Shown: positions 27,245-37,274, counted from the stretch's first letter. The stretch: 37,609 nucleotides of DNA from Nitrososphaerales archaeon (GCA_030754585.1 JASMAB010000005.1:1-37609); one strand, 5' to 3'. A program made the numbers and translations. Notes: generated by a model not told the origin, from the sequence alone.

Positions 27245-28051
27245 ATGACTGATCATATCATTTTGGTATCTTCCAACCAAGATATTGCAAGCAGGAACAT
27301 GGCTCAACATCTAATAGAAACATATAGTTTTAAAGAGACTAATCAAAGATTCGAAGGTACCCCTATTTATAAAAAAGACCGAATATCTTTAATAAAAACC
27401 TCAAAAGAACTTTTGTTATTAGATGAACCAAGTCTTGATCCTGTTGCCTACATCTTCCTGTCTTGCCATAAATCAGAAAGTGGGATCCCAAGTTTAACAG
27501 CCCATTTCCCCGGTAATTTCTCAAAGGTCGCTTCATTCGGTGGTGTTCCAACAGAATTAGCCTACACGTATCCTAGCATTCATCGAGAATATCTTAAACA
27601 GTTAAAACAGCTAAAGAATAATGTTCGTAGATATTCGATAGTGACAGAGGCTATGCATCATGGACCTACATCCTTCTCTAAACCTCTACTCTTCGTGGAA
27701 ATAGGCTCCTCTGAAGAAAATTGGCAAGATAGTGCTGCAATAGAAACTGTATGTGAAGCAATTATGAATACAGTTGAAAGCGAATATTCTTCGGATAAAA
27801 TTGCCATTGGGTTGGGAGGAACTCATTACTCTGAAAAATTCACTAATCTTATCACTGAGTCTAATTATGCTTTAGGTGCAATTATGCCTAAATATGCCTT
27901 ACCAAATCTTGATAAGTTTATCCTTAATCAAATGATAATTAAGTCTATAGAGAAAGTTTCGTACGCAATCTTGGATTGGAAGGGTATTAAAGGAAGAGAA
28001 CGAGTAAAATCACTTGTGGAAGAAGCTGGATTAGAGATTATTAAATTCTAG
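27245..28051 (+). CDS. dtdA: D-aminoacyl-tRNA deacylase (DtdA-type)
   Basis: ILVSSNQDIASRNMAQHL, TEAMHHGPTSFSKPLLFVEIGSSEENW, GLGGTHYSEKF. Confidence 0.92.
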   Translation: MTDHIILVSSNQDIASRNMAQHLIETYSFKETNQRFEGTPIYKKDRISLIKTSKELLLLDEPSLDPVAYIFLSCHKSESGIPSLTAHFPGNFSKVASFGGVPTELAYTYPSIHREYLKQLKQLKNNVRRYSIVTEAMHHGPTSFSKPLLFVEIGSSEENWQDSAAIETVCEAIMNTVESEYSSDKIAIGLGGTHYSEKFTNLITESNYALGAIMPKYALPNLDKFILNQMIIKSIEKVSYAILDWKGIKGRERVKSLVEEAGLEIIKF

Positions 28052-28060
28052 AAAGAGTGT

Positions 28061-28390
28061 ATGCTTTTTATGTTAATTAGAAACTTTCTAAAAAAGAATC
28101 GTGTATACTACTTAACTTCTCAGATACCTAAAGGTAAAGTCTCGACATACGGTCATCTTGCTAAGGCCATGAGAAAACCAAATGTTACGCGTACTATCGG
28201 CAAAATACTAAATATTAATCCAAATCCTGTTATTATTCCATGTCATAGAGTTGTTTATGCAGATGGTGAAATTGGTGGTTATTGTAATGGCATTAATGAA
28301 AAGATTAAACTTCTATCCACTGAAGGAATTATAATTGTTAATAGAAAAATTACTAATTTTAAGGATATTCTTTTCACTGACTTCAAGTAA
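28061..28390 (+). CDS. ogt: Methylated-DNA--protein-cysteine methyltransferase
   Basis: IPKGKVSTYGHLAKAM...IIPCHRVVYADGEIGGY with PCHRV active site. Confidence 0.92.
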   Translation: MLFMLIRNFLKKNRVYYLTSQIPKGKVSTYGHLAKAMRKPNVTRTIGKILNINPNPVIIPCHRVVYADGEIGGYCNGINEKIKLLSTEGIIIVNRKITNFKDILFTDFK

Positions 28391-28400
28391 ATAATCGATT

Positions 28401-29351
28401 TTAACAGGAGTATTCATCTAGAAGTAATAATGATAATAATGCCTTCTGACTATGCAGTCTGTTTTCAGCTTCATCCCATACAACAGATTTTGTTCCATCA
28501 ATAACTTCATCCGTAACTTCTTCTCCTCGATGTGATGGAAGACAATGCATGAAAATTGCATCTTTGTTAGCTCTGTTCATTAGGTCGGAGTTCACTTGAT
28601 ATTCTGGCAGGAATGTTTTCAACCTTTCTGTACGTTGAGAATCTGAACCCATTGAAATGAATGTGTCTGTTACAACGATATCTGCATCCTTTACCGCTTC
28701 TTTTGCATCCTCTATTACTTCTATATTATTCATACTCTTTTCAGAGGCTTTCTTAGCTAGTTCATATGCACCACGATCCGGTTTGTAATTAGGAGGTGAC
28801 GCAACTTGCATATCTATTCCCATTCTACCGCAACCGATAAGCAATGTATTGCAGACATTATTTCCATCTCCTATCCATGCCAATTTTAGACCCTCAAGTT
28901 TTCCTTTCTTTTCTCTGATAGTCTGGAGATCAGCAAGGACTTGTGTAGGATGATAAATATCGGAAAGACCGTTTATTACTGGGATAGATGCATATTTCGC
29001 AAGAACAGATACTTCATTATGGTTTTGCATTCTGGCCATTATCACATCTACATAACGAGAAAAGCTTCTTGCTGTATCTTCAATCGTTTCTCCTCTCGAT
29101 AACTGGATTTCAGTTGAATTTAGTGTAATACTGTTTCCTCCAAGGTCATTCATAGCAACATCAAAACTCACTCGCGTTCGAGTAGAAGGCTTTTGAAAAA
29201 TCATTGCAAGCGTCTTGGTTGATAAGATTTTTTTATAGATGAATTTCTTCCTTTCTTTCTTAAATCTATCAGCTAAATCAAGTATTTTAATAATATCTTC
29301 TCTCGAAAATTCTGCTAAGGTTAGTATATCTCTTCCTTTCATTTGAGACAT
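28401..29351 (-). CDS. argF: Ornithine carbamoyltransferase (start at 29351 avoids overlap with ftsY; ORF extends to 29387)
   Basis: FQKPSTRTRVSFDVAM (STRTR), HPTQVLADLQTI, FMHCLPSHRGEEVTDEVIDG. Confidence 0.94.
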   Translation of the reverse strand: MSQMKGRDILTLAEFSREDIIKILDLADRFKKERKKFIYKKILSTKTLAMIFQKPSTRTRVSFDVAMNDLGGNSITLNSTEIQLSRGETIEDTARSFSRYVDVIMARMQNHNEVSVLAKYASIPVINGLSDIYHPTQVLADLQTIREKKGKLEGLKLAWIGDGNNVCNTLLIGCGRMGIDMQVASPPNYKPDRGAYELAKKASEKSMNNIEVIEDAKEAVKDADIVVTDTFISMGSDSQRTERLKTFLPEYQVNSDLMNRANKDAIFMHCLPSHRGEEVTDEVIDGTKSVVWDEAENRLHSQKALLSLLLLDEYSC

Positions 29352-29358
29352 TTTTCCC

Positions 29359-30270
29359 TTATTCCACCTCGAATATAACTGATACAAAATTGTTTATATC
29401 GAATGGTATAAGGTTTTCATATTCTTGTCCAATTCCAAGAAAAATAATGGGTTTCCCTGTAACGCTAATGATTGAAAGTGCCGCTCCACCTTTTGCATCA
29501 GCGTCTATTTTTGTTAGAATTGCTGCATCAAAGTCGGTATATTCTGAAAACTCTTTTGCCTGTGAAACAGCATCACTACCCATAAGAGCATCCCCAACAA
29601 ATATTTTCAGGTCAGGTTTTATTACTCGAATAATCTTTGTCATTTCATCCATTAGATTCTTACTTGTCTGCATGCGGCCTGCGGTGTCAATCAAGACGAC
29701 GTCTATTTTGTGCGACTTAGCATATAATATTGCATCTCTAGCAACTGCACTGGGATCCGCCCCATAACTTTGAGTTATCACTTTCAAGGATAAGCGTTCA
29801 GCATGTTCTGTAAGTTGCTCTATCGCACCTGCCCTATGTGTATCTGCAGCAGCAAGCACAACTGAGAAACCATTGTCTTTTAGAAGTTTTCCTATCTTGG
29901 ATATGGTAGTCGTCTTACCTGTTCCATTTATTCCAAGAAAAACTATTGAAAAGAGATTTCCTGAATTCTTTTTCTCGTTAATAACTTTAAAGAAGTCTAA
30001 ACTTTTTGCTTCATTAAGAATCTGTTTTACAACATTTTTGAGGTGTTCTATTAGATGTAATTCAATGTCTATAGAACGATCTATTTTTGTTCCAGTTACC
30101 GTTTCTTTGACTTTTTTAACTAAGTTTTCGACAATAATTGGCGATATATCACATTCTATGAGCGCTAGTTCAAACTCTGTTAATATTTTTGTTATGTCGT
30201 CTTCTTTGAGGGTTCTTTGGTTTACTGTTGTGGTTATTGTTTTTATAGCTGAACTGAGCTTTTCAAACAC
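29359..30270 (-). CDS. ftsY: Signal recognition particle receptor FtsY
   Basis: GINGTGKTTTISKIGKLL, DTHRAGAIEQL, DTAGRMQTSKNLMDEM, TKIDADAKGGAALSI; no M domain. Confidence 0.93.
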   Translation of the reverse strand: MFEKLSSAIKTITTTVNQRTLKEDDITKILTEFELALIECDISPIIVENLVKKVKETVTGTKIDRSIDIELHLIEHLKNVVKQILNEAKSLDFFKVINEKKNSGNLFSIVFLGINGTGKTTTISKIGKLLKDNGFSVVLAAADTHRAGAIEQLTEHAERLSLKVITQSYGADPSAVARDAILYAKSHKIDVVLIDTAGRMQTSKNLMDEMTKIIRVIKPDLKIFVGDALMGSDAVSQAKEFSEYTDFDAAILTKIDADAKGGAALSIISVTGKPIIFLGIGQEYENLIPFDINNFVSVIFEVE

Positions 30271-30276
30271 TGCTTA

Positions 30277-30696
30277 CTAACCCTTTTGCTTCGCCATTAA
30301 ACCATTTATTGACTCACGTTTTGTAAGCATCTTCTGATTAAGATCTGCTCTATGGGCTTCTATCCCTGATACAGCGTTTTCCATCTCCTTAATACGCTCT
30401 TCAACATCTTTCAAAGCATCGTCCTTTTGCTTCTCAACTATAACATCTGCACCAATTGTTACAAGAAGCTTATCCGATGGAGGTACCTTGGCATTAACAA
30501 ATGTACCCCCACCTATAGGTATTAGAACTTCATTAGATGATGATGGATTCAATCCTTTTAATGTTGTTAGTCCTCCCCTAGTTTCAATGAGGGCTCGCAT
30601 CAGCATTTCACCTTGTGCCGATATTTCTTTCAGTCGACCCTCAAGCATTCTAAATTCATATAAGTGGGCCTGTAGTTGTTTTTCTTCTTCACTCAT
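30277..30696 (-). CDS. Prefoldin subunit alpha
   Basis: Coiled coil flanking LIPIGGGTFVNAKVPPSDKLLVTIGADVIVEK. Confidence 0.92.
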   Translation of the reverse strand: MSEEEKQLQAHLYEFRMLEGRLKEISAQGEMLMRALIETRGGLTTLKGLNPSSSNEVLIPIGGGTFVNAKVPPSDKLLVTIGADVIVEKQKDDALKDVEERIKEMENAVSGIEAHRADLNQKMLTKRESINGLMAKQKG

Positions 30697-30745
30697 AAGT
30701 CAGACTATCCTTAACACCTAATTTAAACTCATCCTACTTTTAGTA

Positions 30746-31408
30746 TTATAGCTTGAAAATCCTGCTTAGCATTATTAGCTCAGGTCCAGTTGTGAGGCTT
30801 CCCACAATTGCCTTTTCTTTGGTTAAGATAATTCCTGAAGCTATATATGGCAATCCTCGGTTGATAGTTATTGGTTCGACATCAACTTTTAATATTTTGG
30901 AAGCTTTGGTTATCTCTTCATCTAATGCTTGAGGGTGAATAGCTGAACCTTCATTCCCAGAAACCATTAAAGCACCAACTTGATTGAAAGAAGCTATTGT
31001 AATGAATTCAACAGGAGCATCTAGTACATCCACAATTTGGTTTTCCATGTCTTTAAGCAACGTTGAAGCAATCACTCCTTTATCATTCGCGGAGATGAGA
31101 TTTCCTGCTGACGTGTATCTAGATAGTAATCTTTCAACAGGAAGACCTGTTGATTTTTTCAGGAGCTTAATCTCATTTTCATCTGCTAATCTTGAAACCA
31201 ATATCCCCTTATTATTCATAACAATTAATGGGCCAAGTAGTCTAGATCCTCCTATTGAAATTTCAATCTGTTCGACGCTAAGATATTCTGACAGTTTCTC
31301 TATCTTAGTTTTGGCTAATCCATTCGGAACTAGTAGATATTCTTCATTACTCTTCAAAAAGATACCAATGTTAGAGCTTCGGTAGATATCTAGGATATGA
31401 ATTGTCAA
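30746..31408 (-). CDS. Translation initiation factor aIF-6
   Basis: SSNIGIFLKSNEEYLLVPNGL; ...GNLISANDKGVIAS; five-fold repeated aIF6 motifs. Confidence 0.93.
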   Translation of the reverse strand: MTIHILDIYRSSNIGIFLKSNEEYLLVPNGLAKTKIEKLSEYLSVEQIEISIGGSRLLGPLIVMNNKGILVSRLADENEIKLLKKSTGLPVERLLSRYTSAGNLISANDKGVIASTLLKDMENQIVDVLDAPVEFITIASFNQVGALMVSGNEGSAIHPQALDEEITKASKILKVDVEPITINRGLPYIASGIILTKEKAIVGSLTTGPELIMLSRIFKL

Positions 31409-31578
31409 CTCAATTACCCACTTGAAATATATACCAGCTAACTTTAAAACGTATAATCTTCACCCTTTTAATAAGAAGTAGCTGAAATTATCAGGTTTTA
31501 AACATATACTCGTCTAAGAACTCTTGGATTAGAATAATGCAAAGAATTATATCAATGTAAAAAAAACTCTAAAAACTG

Positions 31579-32664
31579 TTGACAATTCCGCTAAAGCCAC
31601 GAAGTGAGGTTAGGCTAGCTGGAAACAGGCATGAGATGGAGCTCCCAAAAAGAATACTTGTGGGTAATGGTGTAGTAAAGGAGCTAGGTAGTTTTCTAGA
31701 TAATCTTAGGTGCCAAGCGGTACATATAGTAACTGGTCCCCATATTATTGCAAAAGTTAAGAAGCCCATTGAAATAATCCTATCCACAAATGGATTCACG
31801 GTTCATTGGTCAGAGATTCATATTGCTGACATGAAGACGATTCAAAAAATCGTTGAATCTATTGATAAAAATGTCGATATCATGATTGGATTTGGTGGAG
31901 GAAAGACGGTTGATGTTGCAAAACTTGCCGCATTTAACATGAATCTGCCCTACCTTAGTATCCCTACAAGTGCATCTCATGATGGTATATCAAGCCCTTT
32001 CGCATCAATAAAGGGGTCAGATCGTCCATACTCAATTGTAGCCAATCCCCCACTAGGGATAATTGCTGACCTTGACATTATAGGTGATGCGCCTATTAGA
32101 CTTCTGGCAAGCGGGTGTGGAGATTTGATTGGTAAAGTTACAGCTGTTAAAGATTGGGAAATAGAGCGAACTGATAAAGGATCATACTTTGGAAAATATG
32201 CTGCAAGTCTCGCACGTCTTAGTGCAGACATAATAATTGAAGAGGCAAAGAATATAGGAGAAGGAAAGAAGGATAGTGTTCGAGATGTTATTGAAGCTCT
32301 CTTAAGTGCTGGAGTAGCCGCTGGTATTGCCGGTAGTAGTCGACCGTGTAGTGGCTCTGAACATCTTTTTGCACATGCTTTGGATATTCAAGGAAAGAAT
32401 GATGGTTTGCATGGTGAAAAGGTAGGGTTAGGAACCATACTTATGGCCAAGCTTCAAGGGATTAATTGGGAAAAAATAGTGAAAGCCCTTGAAGATATTC
32501 ATGCTCCTACTAAAGGAAAAGATATTGGGCTTGAGGATAAAAGAATAGTAAAAGCAATACTGCAAGCAAAAAAAATTAGACCTGACCGTCACACCATTCT
32601 TGGGCGCATAAATTTAGATGAGCAGTCAGCTTTTAACCTAGCACGGTCAACAAATGTGATATGA
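31579..32664 (+). CDS. egsA: sn-glycerol-1-phosphate dehydrogenase
   Basis: IGFGGGKTVDVAKLAAF, SIPTSASHDGISSPFASI, CSGSEHLFAHALD...LHGEKVGLG; hallmark archaeal lipid enzyme. Confidence 0.95.
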   Translation: MTIPLKPRSEVRLAGNRHEMELPKRILVGNGVVKELGSFLDNLRCQAVHIVTGPHIIAKVKKPIEIILSTNGFTVHWSEIHIADMKTIQKIVESIDKNVDIMIGFGGGKTVDVAKLAAFNMNLPYLSIPTSASHDGISSPFASIKGSDRPYSIVANPPLGIIADLDIIGDAPIRLLASGCGDLIGKVTAVKDWEIERTDKGSYFGKYAASLARLSADIIIEEAKNIGEGKKDSVRDVIEALLSAGVAAGIAGSSRPCSGSEHLFAHALDIQGKNDGLHGEKVGLGTILMAKLQGINWEKIVKALEDIHAPTKGKDIGLEDKRIVKAILQAKKIRPDRHTILGRINLDEQSAFNLARSTNVI

Positions 32665-33101
32665 ACTCCAAACTGATATACACCATCCTCAATGAATCCT
32701 TAGCAAAACCCGGATTTACTTTTCAATTTCTCGGTGAAGCTGAAACCTGCAGATCTTGTTCTTCGCGTAAAGCTTGTCTTGGACGGCTTGAAATAGAAGA
32801 GTTTTACTCCGTAACCGACGTTAGGAAGAATAAGATTGAATGTAAATTATTAGAAGAAAGAGCGGTTGTGGTTCAAGTAAAGCCACAACTAAGAAATTTG
32901 GCAGTAAATAGCAGTTCCGCAGTTGCAGGTACTACAATACTTGTTGGAGAAGCTGATGGTGTCCCATGCCGGGATAATTGTCTCTGTCTCCCAAGCAATG
33001 TTAGGGTAGGTAAATATTACGTTATAAAGAGATTGATTAAGAAGACTTGCGATTGCCCTGTTTACGCTTCTCGGTCTTTGGTAGAGGTTGAGCCTTCTTA
33101 G
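32661..33101 (+). CDS. UPF0179-family protein
   Basis: CRSCSSRKACLGRLE and VPCRDNCLCLPSNVRVGKYYVIKR...CDCP cysteine pattern; ATG overlaps the egsA stop. Confidence 0.85.
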   Translation: MNSKLIYTILNESLAKPGFTFQFLGEAETCRSCSSRKACLGRLEIEEFYSVTDVRKNKIECKLLEERAVVVQVKPQLRNLAVNSSSAVAGTTILVGEADGVPCRDNCLCLPSNVRVGKYYVIKRLIKKTCDCPVYASRSLVEVEPS

Positions 33102-33855
33102 TATTCACTTTCCTCTTTGGGGTGTTCTTAGGTTTCTTAGGTTTCTTAGGTTTCTTAGGTTTCTTAGGTTTCTTAGGTTTTTGAGATTCATATATTTCTA
33201 AATATGTTACTTTATTTACATTACCAACATATTTGAATATATCAGTAGAAGCCGCCTTTTTTATTATTTGAAGTCCTTCAGTAAGATAAGCTTCTTTAGG
33301 AATGCTAATGGTTAGTTCGTCATTCTTAATGATAAGAGAAACTTTCCCTTCTTCTACTGGTAACCTCCTACGTAGTAGTGACATAGACTTTTCATATGCG
33401 GTTGTTAGCTCTTTAGATATTTTGAAATCATAAGTTAATACTTTACCTGCATATTTATGGTTGAAATCTATCTGAGCCCTTCCTGACCCTATGAATCTAA
33501 TAAGACCTATCCTATTATCTATCTCAACTTCATCACCCACTCTGAGCTCTGCAGCCTTCTCACCAAGCTTCCTCAAAGGTATTCGTCTAACCTTATTGGG
33601 GTCTCTCTCACCAAAGGCTTTTTCTGGGTGTATGTCAAGAACTACTCTCTTGTTGATCTTTGCAGAAATTATTGCTTCATCTAGGCCTTTCAGAACCCAT
33701 TCTTCGCCTACTGATACTAATCTTGGCTCATATTTCTTAGATTCATCAAAAACCCCGAACTTCTTTGCATCTGCCGCTACGGTGGTTTCTATAATCTCGC
33801 CAGTATCTTTAACCCTTCCAGATAAATCAATAAGTATCAGCGTACCTTTATCCAA
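33037..33855 (-). CDS. FKBP-type peptidyl-prolyl isomerase with Lys/Pro-rich C-terminal tail
   Basis: DLSGRVKDTGEIIETT, KVVLDIHPEKAFGERDPNKVRRIPL, IDFNHKYAGKVLTYDF; tail KPKKPKKPKKPKKPKKPKNTPKRK. Confidence 0.93.
   Translation of the reverse strand: MDKGTLILIDLSGRVKDTGEIIETTVAADAKKFGVFDESKKYEPRLVSVGEEWVLKGLDEAIISAKINKRVVLDIHPEKAFGERDPNKVRRIPLRKLGEKAAELRVGDEVEIDNRIGLIRFIGSGRAQIDFNHKYAGKVLTYDFKISKELTTAYEKSMSLLRRRLPVEEGKVSLIIKNDELTISIPKEAYLTEGLQIIKKAASTDIFKYVGNVNKVTYLEIYESQKPKKPKKPKKPKKPKKPKNTPKRKVNTKKAQPLPKTEKRKQGNRKSS
33122..33184. repeat. 9-bp tandem repeat (GGTTTCTTA; five exact units at 33131-33175 plus degenerate edges) encoding the Lys-Pro-Lys tail
   Basis: Direct reading of ggtttcttaggtttctta... 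Confidence 0.97.
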
Positions 33856-33953
33856 CTATAATTTCTCCAATTCATCAACACTGAATTCGAAGCCCGTAAA
33901 AACCTTGCGCCACTTCCTTTATTCCCGTTTTTCCAGGAAACTAATTACTCTGC

Positions 33954-35120
33954 CTATAGGTCTCGTAACTTTGTTCTTGCAATTTCAACAGGGTCCTCAC
34001 TTCTAGTTTTACCCACCAAGGAACTAAGGGTATCATTTACAGCCGAAACGGTTGTAACTACGTGGTACCGATGCACTTCACCCAATGAACCTATCCTGAA
34101 TAATTTACCTTTGTAAGGTCCAAACCCTCCTGCAATAACTACCCTGTAGTCTTTATCTAACATACCTCTGAACTGTTTGTCATCTACTCCTTCAGGATAG
34201 TTAACAGATATGATTGTATTAGATCTTACCTCCTCAACCGCGAAGAGTTTAAGCCCCATAGCTGTAAATGAGGAATAGAATGCATCGGCACATAACTTAT
34301 GTCTTTGTATCCTTTGGTTCAATCCCTCCTCTAAAGCCATATTCAGCGCTTCATCCAATGCATAGTATAGTGAAAGTGCCGGTGTAAACGGTGTCTGGCC
34401 TATTTCAGCATATTTTAGATGCCTAGCGATGTTAAAGTAAAGTCGCGAAGGTGGATTATCAATAATATACTTCTTCGCCTTTTTGCTGACTGACACCATC
34501 GCAAGACCAGGAGGTGCTGCAAGACTTTTCTGACTCCCTGTAGCAACAATGTCGGCACCTATCCTATCCACTGGAATATCATCTGCTGTAAGATTAGAAA
34601 CCGAATCTAATATCAGAAAGCTTCCATACTTTGCTGCAAGATCACCTGCTTCCTTTAACCATTTAAACATGGTTCCGGTTGACGTTTCATTTGTAATAAT
34701 AACAAGTGCCTTTACATCCTTATTTTTTTCAAACGCCTCTTCCAATTGATCTATCCTAGGAACATCTCCAAACGGGGCTTCAACCTTAATCGCCACTCCA
34801 CCAGAGGCCTCAACAAGGAGCGCCGCCCTTTCACCAAACTCACCAAAAACAGTTACGATCGTTTTGTCGCCTTTTCTCACAATGTTGGTGATTGCGGCCT
34901 CTACGGCACCAGTACCTGATGATGAGAAAACGATCACGTCACCAGATGTCTGGTAAACCTGTTTTGACTTTTCAACTATGTTTTTCATGAGATAAGCAAA
35001 ATCGGGAGTTCTATGACCCATTAAAGGAGTCAGCATTGCGTTCATAATTCGCTCAGGTACATTTGTAGGACCTGGAAGCATAAGCAGTTTTTTTGGGTTC
35101 ATTATCTTATAGACTCCCAA
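33954..35120 (-). CDS. Class V pyridoxal-phosphate aminotransferase (alanine/serine-glyoxylate type); MNPKK start at 35102 likely
   Basis: LLMLPGPTNVPERIMNAMLTPLMGHRTPDF; ATGSQKSLAAPPGLAMVSVS PLP-lysine motif. Confidence 0.93.
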   Translation of the reverse strand: MGVYKIMNPKKLLMLPGPTNVPERIMNAMLTPLMGHRTPDFAYLMKNIVEKSKQVYQTSGDVIVFSSSGTGAVEAAITNIVRKGDKTIVTVFGEFGERAALLVEASGGVAIKVEAPFGDVPRIDQLEEAFEKNKDVKALVIITNETSTGTMFKWLKEAGDLAAKYGSFLILDSVSNLTADDIPVDRIGADIVATGSQKSLAAPPGLAMVSVSKKAKKYIIDNPPSRLYFNIARHLKYAEIGQTPFTPALSLYYALDEALNMALEEGLNQRIQRHKLCADAFYSSFTAMGLKLFAVEEVRSNTIISVNYPEGVDDKQFRGMLDKDYRVVIAGGFGPYKGKLFRIGSLGEVHRYHVVTTVSAVNDTLSSLVGKTRSEDPVEIARTKLRDL

Positions 35121-35232
35121 GGGAGAGTATTGTAAACTTTGCTACTAGTTGAGAGTTTAACAATAATACCTGCCTATTCCGTAAAACATTTCAAGCCGTG
35201 TTATAAACTGAGGTTCTTAGGAAGATGAAGAA

Positions 35233-35766
35233 TTGTTGAATAGAGGATTATTTGTTGGGAGGTTCCAACCTTTTCATCATGGTCACCTTAATGCTATTAA
35301 ATATGTTTTAGAGCATGTAGAAGAACTTATTTTGGTTGTGGGAAGTGCACAATATAGTCATGACTCAATTAATCCATTCACTGTAGGTGAGAGAATGTAT
35401 ATGATGCGACTTGCATTGAAAGAATCTCAAATAGATCCTGCCAGACATATTATAGTACCCGTTCCTGATGTCACTTTGCATTCTACATGGTTTTCTAACC
35501 TCCAATCATATGTTCCACGGTTCGAAGTTGTTTATTCCAATGAACCCCTAACTTGCCGTCTCGCAAAAGAAGCTGGATACAGAGTTGAATATGTTCCTCT
35601 TTTTAAGCGTGATAGATATTGGGCCACAGAAATCAGGAAAAGAATGTTGTCTGGAGGTAATTGGAAAGAACTGGTCCCAAAAAGTGTAGCTGAATTCATA
35701 AAGCTTCAAGATGGAGTTCAAAGAATCAAAGATTTAGCACAGACAGATGTTACGATTAACGACTAG
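35233..35766 (+). CDS. Nicotinamide-nucleotide adenylyltransferase
   Basis: GLFVGRFQPFHHGHLNAIKYVLEHVEELILVVGSAQ; RYWATEIRKRML. Confidence 0.93.
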   Translation: MLNRGLFVGRFQPFHHGHLNAIKYVLEHVEELILVVGSAQYSHDSINPFTVGERMYMMRLALKESQIDPARHIIVPVPDVTLHSTWFSNLQSYVPRFEVVYSNEPLTCRLAKEAGYRVEYVPLFKRDRYWATEIRKRMLSGGNWKELVPKSVAEFIKLQDGVQRIKDLAQTDVTIND

Positions 35767-35819
35767 CACAATCATTTAATTTGTCATTTGGAAAACAAAG
35801 TTTTTCAGGAATGATTTAG

Positions 35820-36881
35820 TTGAACGAGCCTCAATTCTTTGAAATAGATGGATCGTACGGAGAGGGGGGAGGACAGATTCTTCGTACGTCAATTACTCTC
35901 TCATTAATCCTGAATAAGCCTATTAAGGTTAAGAACATAAGAGCCAAACGAAATATTCCAGGATTAAAACCTCAACATATCACTGCAGTAAAGCTTCTTG
36001 CAGATATGTGTGGTGCTGAGGTTCAGAACCTTCAGTTAGGAGCAAGTTGGGTGACTTTTAATCCAGGAGAGAAACCACAACCATCACTTAAATTTGATGT
36101 AGGAACCGCGGGTAGTATCTCACTTATCTTGATTGCTGCTGTACCAGCTGCTAGTCTAAATGGAGTGGGCTGCGAACTTGAACTCAAAGGAGGTACAGAT
36201 GTTAAGTGGAGCCCAACCATTGACTACTTTAGGTATGTAGTATTACCTGCTTTCAAGCTCTTGGGTATAAATTGTACAATAGATGTGATTAAAAGAGGAT
36301 ATTTCCCTCGAGGAGGAGGAATAGTGAAAGCATACATCAAACCTTTAAAGAAACTTAAACCTCAACAAATAGTTTCTAGAAGTACTTCTCCAATATCTGG
36401 AATAAGCATCTGCTCAAATCTTCCTAAAGATGTCGCTGAGAGACAGATGAGAACAGCCCTAGACAGATTATATTCACAAAATGTGAGTTGGGGCGATATT
36501 ATGATAGATGTAACGGATGCCATTTCACCCGGTTCGTCTATTACTCTCTTCTCTGTTTCTAAAGGGTCTTTCTTGGGTGCAGATAATGTAGGTGAGCAAG
36601 GGAAACCTGCTGGGAAGGTGGGGAAACAGGTTGCTCATCTCTTCTTGAAGGAGTATTTCTCAGAAGCTCCGATTGACAGATATATGGGAGATATACTTGT
36701 CACACCTCTGTTTCTTGCAGCTGGAGAATCAAAGTTCAAAGTATCAACATTAACTCCGCACATACGTACTAACCTTCATGTTGCAAGTCTTCTAACTGGA
36801 CGTAAGTACTACTTCGAAATGCACAAAAATGAAACTACCACCATAACCATAGAACCTAATTCAATTAGGCCGATGGAATAA
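35820..36881 (+). CDS. rtcA: RNA 3'-terminal phosphate cyclase
   Basis: IDGSYGEGGGQILRTSITLSLI; GYFPRGGGIV; HIRTNLHVASLLTG. Confidence 0.95.
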   Translation: MNEPQFFEIDGSYGEGGGQILRTSITLSLILNKPIKVKNIRAKRNIPGLKPQHITAVKLLADMCGAEVQNLQLGASWVTFNPGEKPQPSLKFDVGTAGSISLILIAAVPAASLNGVGCELELKGGTDVKWSPTIDYFRYVVLPAFKLLGINCTIDVIKRGYFPRGGGIVKAYIKPLKKLKPQQIVSRSTSPISGISICSNLPKDVAERQMRTALDRLYSQNVSWGDIMIDVTDAISPGSSITLFSVSKGSFLGADNVGEQGKPAGKVGKQVAHLFLKEYFSEAPIDRYMGDILVTPLFLAAGESKFKVSTLTPHIRTNLHVASLLTGRKYYFEMHKNETTTITIEPNSIRPME

Positions 36882-36935
36882 AGTTGCAATGTACAAAGGA
36901 AGTGCTTTTCTTTTCTAATGTGTTATCTATTCTTC

Positions 36936-37274
36936 CTAGATAGCGTAATCGCCACTTTCGCCTGTTCTTATTTTGATTAGATCATCCATTGGAAGAATCA
37001 TTATCTTACCGTCTCCAACATTCCCTGTATAAGCAGTCTTTTTAATTAATTCTACAACTTTTTCGGTATGATTGTCACTAACCATCAATTCAATTTTTGT
37101 CTTGGGCAGAAGATCAACATTGTATGGTCTTCCTCTAAACTGAAGCTCCAAACCTTTCTGATTCCCTTTTCCTCGAACTTCGTACACAGTTATACCAGGA
37201 ATATCTGCTTCGAGAAGAGCTTTCCTGACCTCATTCAGCTTTTCTCCTCGGATAATGGCTTCAATTTTCTTCAT
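36936..37274 (-). CDS. PII/GlnK-family nitrogen regulatory protein
   Basis: MKKIEAIIRGEKLNEVRKALLEADIPGITVYEVRGKGNQKGLELQFRG...VDLLPKTKIELMV...TGNVGDGKIMILPMDDLIKIRTGESGDYAI. Confidence 0.95.
   Translation of the reverse strand: MKKIEAIIRGEKLNEVRKALLEADIPGITVYEVRGKGNQKGLELQFRGRPYNVDLLPKTKIELMVSDNHTEKVVELIKKTAYTGNVGDGKIMILPMDDLIKIRTGESGDYAI

Noticed and set aside
33855-33953. Short open frame ...WRKVFTGFEFSVDELEKL* just upstream of the FKBP gene
   Set aside because: Only about 20 codons after a stop, no start codon; could be a gene remnant but too short to support.
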